Assembly: GCF_021134715.1 (NCBI RefSeq)
Contig: NC_060028.1
Location: 890,501 to 954,500 of the forward strand
Reading direction: 5' to 3'
DNA length: 64,000 nucleotides
From: Daphnia pulex
Taxonomy: Eukaryota > Arthropoda > Branchiopoda > Diplostraca > Daphniidae
The translations under genes and the position numbers were made by a program. Below are positions 61,283 through 64,000 of the stretch, piece by piece. The notes below the pieces were generated by a model. That model searched no databases. It saw only the letters and a program-made list of their open reading frames with translations, and was not told the DNA's origin. The stretch's first letter is position 1; every line of letters begins with the position of its first letter.

Positions 61283-62210
61283 GCGAATTGTCCTTAAGGC
61301 AACTGTGTGACGGCATTCTTTTAAGCGGGCTTGAAAGGAAAATGGTAAAATGTCTGTAGTGTTTGGCACTTACCGAATTGTGTGGCTTCGTGTGAATTTT
61401 CAATAATACATTCGAATGTCAAAATCAAATAATTTGTTTTTGATTTATTAATTTAATTGTCTTCTTCATCCGGTGGTCCTATGTTGGTTTTCCACAAGTA
61501 GAGTTGAATCCATTAAAATGTTGGGATCGCTTTGATGACTCTCTTTTCTGAAAAGTTGAACAGATAAAACAAAAAGTAAATGTCAAATGAAATAAGAATT
61601 AAGTCACATGTGTTAAAATGACTTGGTATAGTAAAGTAAGCAAAGTTTTACTATAGAGATGAATAGGAGCGAACTCAATTTTCGAATATATCCAATAACT
61701 AAAAAGTTTCCTTATTAACCTAACGGAAATTAAACGTCATAAGCAAAACCAACAAATTATTCATACTGGCAAGTGGCAAATCAAAATGAGAGAAAATGAA
61801 GAAGACGCACGGTTACGTAAAATCAAACAGAAATTCAAGTTGCATACGTGCTCTCAAGAGGGTCATATTTTGCCCTTGAAATAAATTTTTGCTTCCAAGG
61901 CTCAAATGAATATTATATGTAAATAAATAAATACTCTTCATCCAAATTTAGAAAAGTTACATTCGAATTAATTGGAACTCAAAACACAACAATTTCCACA
62001 CAAACAATTCCCGTGACTCACTTATCCACTAACATCAAATTTCAGTTTATCACAGTTTATAACCTTGCGATGGCATTTTCGACTTGGAAAACCCTTTCAG
62101 CGCTTTCACTAGGGAATCGGAAAAGGACAATCTAGGAATATCAGCATGTCAACAACTGCGAGAAATTTGTTAAAAAACAAACATTGCGGATTATTAAGGC
62201 AGGTGTGTCA
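61283..62210. other. Intergenic, no gene seen
   Basis: AT-rich sequence between Pro/Tyr-rich genes 2 and 3. Confidence 0.45.
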
Positions 62211-62217
62211 ACAAAGG

Positions 62218-62254
62218 TATAAAATGATGGAAGTGAGATATCAAATCCGTCAGT
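62218..62254 (+). promoter_or_regulatory. TATA and initiator of Pro/Tyr-rich gene 3
   Basis: tataaaa at 62218 and tcagt at 62250, about 34 bp apart, 35 bp upstream of the start codon. Confidence 0.65.
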
Positions 62255-62288
62255 CACTTTTGATCGCTGAGCGATTATACATCACAAG

Positions 62289-62910
62289 ATGAAGTTGAGC
62301 TTCATTTCAATATTGGTACAACATTAATTCTATAATCTAATTGTGTCAAATAACTAAACGTTCATTACGATTTCGACAGTTTGTTTTGGTGTTGGCAGGA
62401 TCGGCGAAATCCAGTGAAAACCGTCAGAAGCGTTTCATTCTTTTGAAAAAGATAATGCAGATGGGTGGCGCTGCTGGAAGTTCCAACATCTTCCAGGACG
62501 AGACTCCACCGCCTCCTGTTCCAACGTGTCCCAACATTTACATTCAACATCAGCAACCACAACCGAATTATACACCAGCGTACAATCCACCGGCGTACAA
62601 TACACCAGCGTACAATCCACCTGCGTACAATCCACCTGCGTACGAGTACACAACGCAACCCAATGTGTACACTTCACCACCTCCGCCAAGTTACGCTCTA
62701 CCATCACCATCGACATACGGCTATGTTTCATCAACTCCTTCGCCACCGCAATCAAGATACGAACAGCAGCCATCTTACCTTCAGATGCCACCCATTTACA
62801 AGCAGCCAAATCCATCCTACGTTCCGGAGCAAAGTTATAATTCGCCGGTTCAATCATCTCCGTCGTCCTATCAGTCACCACTGGTAAAACTTCACATGTT
62901 CCAAAAATGA
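62289..62910 (+). CDS. Pro/Tyr-rich secreted repeat protein 3, 185 aa
   Basis: Exons 62289-62315 (MKLSFISIL) and 62380-62910 join in phase 0 inside the signal peptide (FVLVLAGSAKS). The propeptide is short (SENRQKR) and again precedes FILLKK. The repeats are NPPAYN/NTPAYNPP followed by a Gln/Ser/Tyr-rich tail. The last codons after SPL overlap a possible donor (ctg|gtaaaac at 62883). Splicing to the acceptor tttcag at 62940 would replace the end with HK and a stop at 62947. Both ends are possible. A paralog of proteins 1 and 2, more diverged in its repeats. Confidence 0.82.
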
Positions 62911-62949
62911 AAAAAAAAAAATGAAAATACACAATTTCAGCATAAATGA

Positions 62950-64000
62950 GTTAAGCTTAAAAAACTTTAAATTTGGCATAACATAGATCAAAATGTTTTC
63001 TGTTATAACACCTTAACAAATCAGCTGTTCCTAATAATGAGATGCCAAATTAATCACGGTCAAGTCAACGGAGATAAAAATGAGAATTTGGCTAGGTGGC
63101 CAGAAAACTCGAGACCCGAGTTATTTTTTCTCGTGACTTGGCAAACGATATCTCTTTTTCGCATGAGCTTTTGAAAGATTGGAAAAGAAACATCAGTCAA
63201 CGAGAGAATTCGCACGAGGTGCCGACGAGAAACAAGTCCACTTAACGCCAAGAAAATCCAGTTTACAGCCATCTCATGCAAAGTATTTGTCCATCATTCC
63301 AAACAATTAATTATGCAATCGTTTTTAACACGAATAAAAATTATACTAGTGTCCTAACATTTAGTTTACATTAGTATAATCAGCAAAAGCACGTTGTGGC
63401 TGAGATAAGTAGCTTAGCAACACCCTTGTATACTAGTTTTTAAATGCAAGTCATTGGGTTCATTGTGTATACCTGATGCAACTATTGGTGTATATATACA
63501 ACAGCTGTGCGTGATCGTGTTCCATTATCACGGCGTCACACTCGATATGCACCGGGGACCGGTTATTTGGCTGTTTTTCACGAAAAACACACACAGTAGT
63601 CTGCCGTCAGTCGTGCTCCCTCTACGTCGTCTGCAAATGCTCCCGTCATCACATTCCTCTGACGGCCGAGTCTAATTCAATCAGTGTGTTAATAATCTGG
63701 CTTCCGTCACTGCCCCTCTTGTTCTTGAAAAATAATTATAACTGAAGGGAACTCTACTAGCCAACAGTGATGCATAGCTTCGGAGCATTGTGATTCAAAT
63801 TTTTTCATCTTAGATTTTGGGCCACCTCTTACATATACTCACTGAGATTTCTGCCTATACTCCCCACACTGCACATGTTTCAAGTGCACTGTTATCTTGT
63901 GTCGGTTTTGGCTTTGTCCGCGTCCACTGCCGTAATATTACGAGCTTTTACTTTTTAAGTGTGCGTCGAGTTGTTTGCCATTTTGCATTTTCTTGTTTGC
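62950..64000. other. Intergenic, no gene seen
   Basis: No supported coding frame. 63454-63675 is open on the plus strand without a recognisable domain. Confidence 0.4.

Noticed and set aside
62365-62932. Minus-strand frames of up to 165 codons opposite Pro/Tyr-rich gene 3
   Set aside because: Antisense shadows of the repeat codons; no signal peptide or splice logic.

Overview
The window is nuclear DNA of an arthropod with a compact, intron-rich genome. Many short GT-AG introns (about 55-100 bp), tight gene spacing, TATA plus TCAGT/TCATT initiators, and secreted Tyr/Pro/Gly-rich cuticle-like proteins point to a branchiopod crustacean, most likely Daphnia. That assignment is inference, not a database match. 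I joined exons by hand using splice signals and reading-frame phase. Every multi-exon model listed as a confident CDS keeps an open frame across all junctions.

Layout. 1-2345: decayed tandem copies of a secreted YYTT-repeat gene with a 15-copy 25-bp minisatellite. 2.6-8 kb: non-autonomous DNA elements, an unresolved membrane-protein gene and a decayed copy of a Tubby-domain exon. 8.2-9.9 kb (+): unknown secreted protein. 11.8-15.2 kb (-): DUF4470/MYND protein. 15.9-22.1 kb (-): TULP4/Tusp in 15 coding exons. 22.8-23.9 kb (-): CENP-O-like protein. 24.3-26.5 kb (+): hexokinase. 26.7-27.3 kb (-): mitochondrial ATP synthase delta subunit. 28.3-30.1 and 35.4-37.4 kb (-): two stonustoxin-like (SNTX) family paralogs, the second ending in a GoLoco motif. 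40.3-44.1 kb (+): a tandem pair of intronless-CDS class A GPCRs inside a roughly 2.7-kb duplication. 45.2 kb (+): Gly-rich secreted peptide. 45.8-46.5 kb (-): TRAPPC3. 46.9-49.7 kb (-): CPSF2. 50-50.9 kb (+): DMAC2-like. 51.5-53.4 kb (-): PPM1A/B phosphatase. 54.7-56.7 kb (-): SRP54. 57.3-58.4 kb (-): GPATCH11. 59-63 kb: three Pro/Tyr-rich secreted proteins with a shared dibasic KRF motif.

Most genes are unrelated housekeeping genes (mRNA 3' processing, protein targeting, vesicle tethering, glycolysis, respiration). The locally duplicated parts are the likely lineage-specific biology: the SNTX-like pair, the GPCR pair, the cuticle-like clusters and the YYTT remnants. The most unusual item is the SNTX-like protein with a C-terminal GoLoco (G-alpha-i/o binding) motif, lying 3 kb from the GPCR pair.
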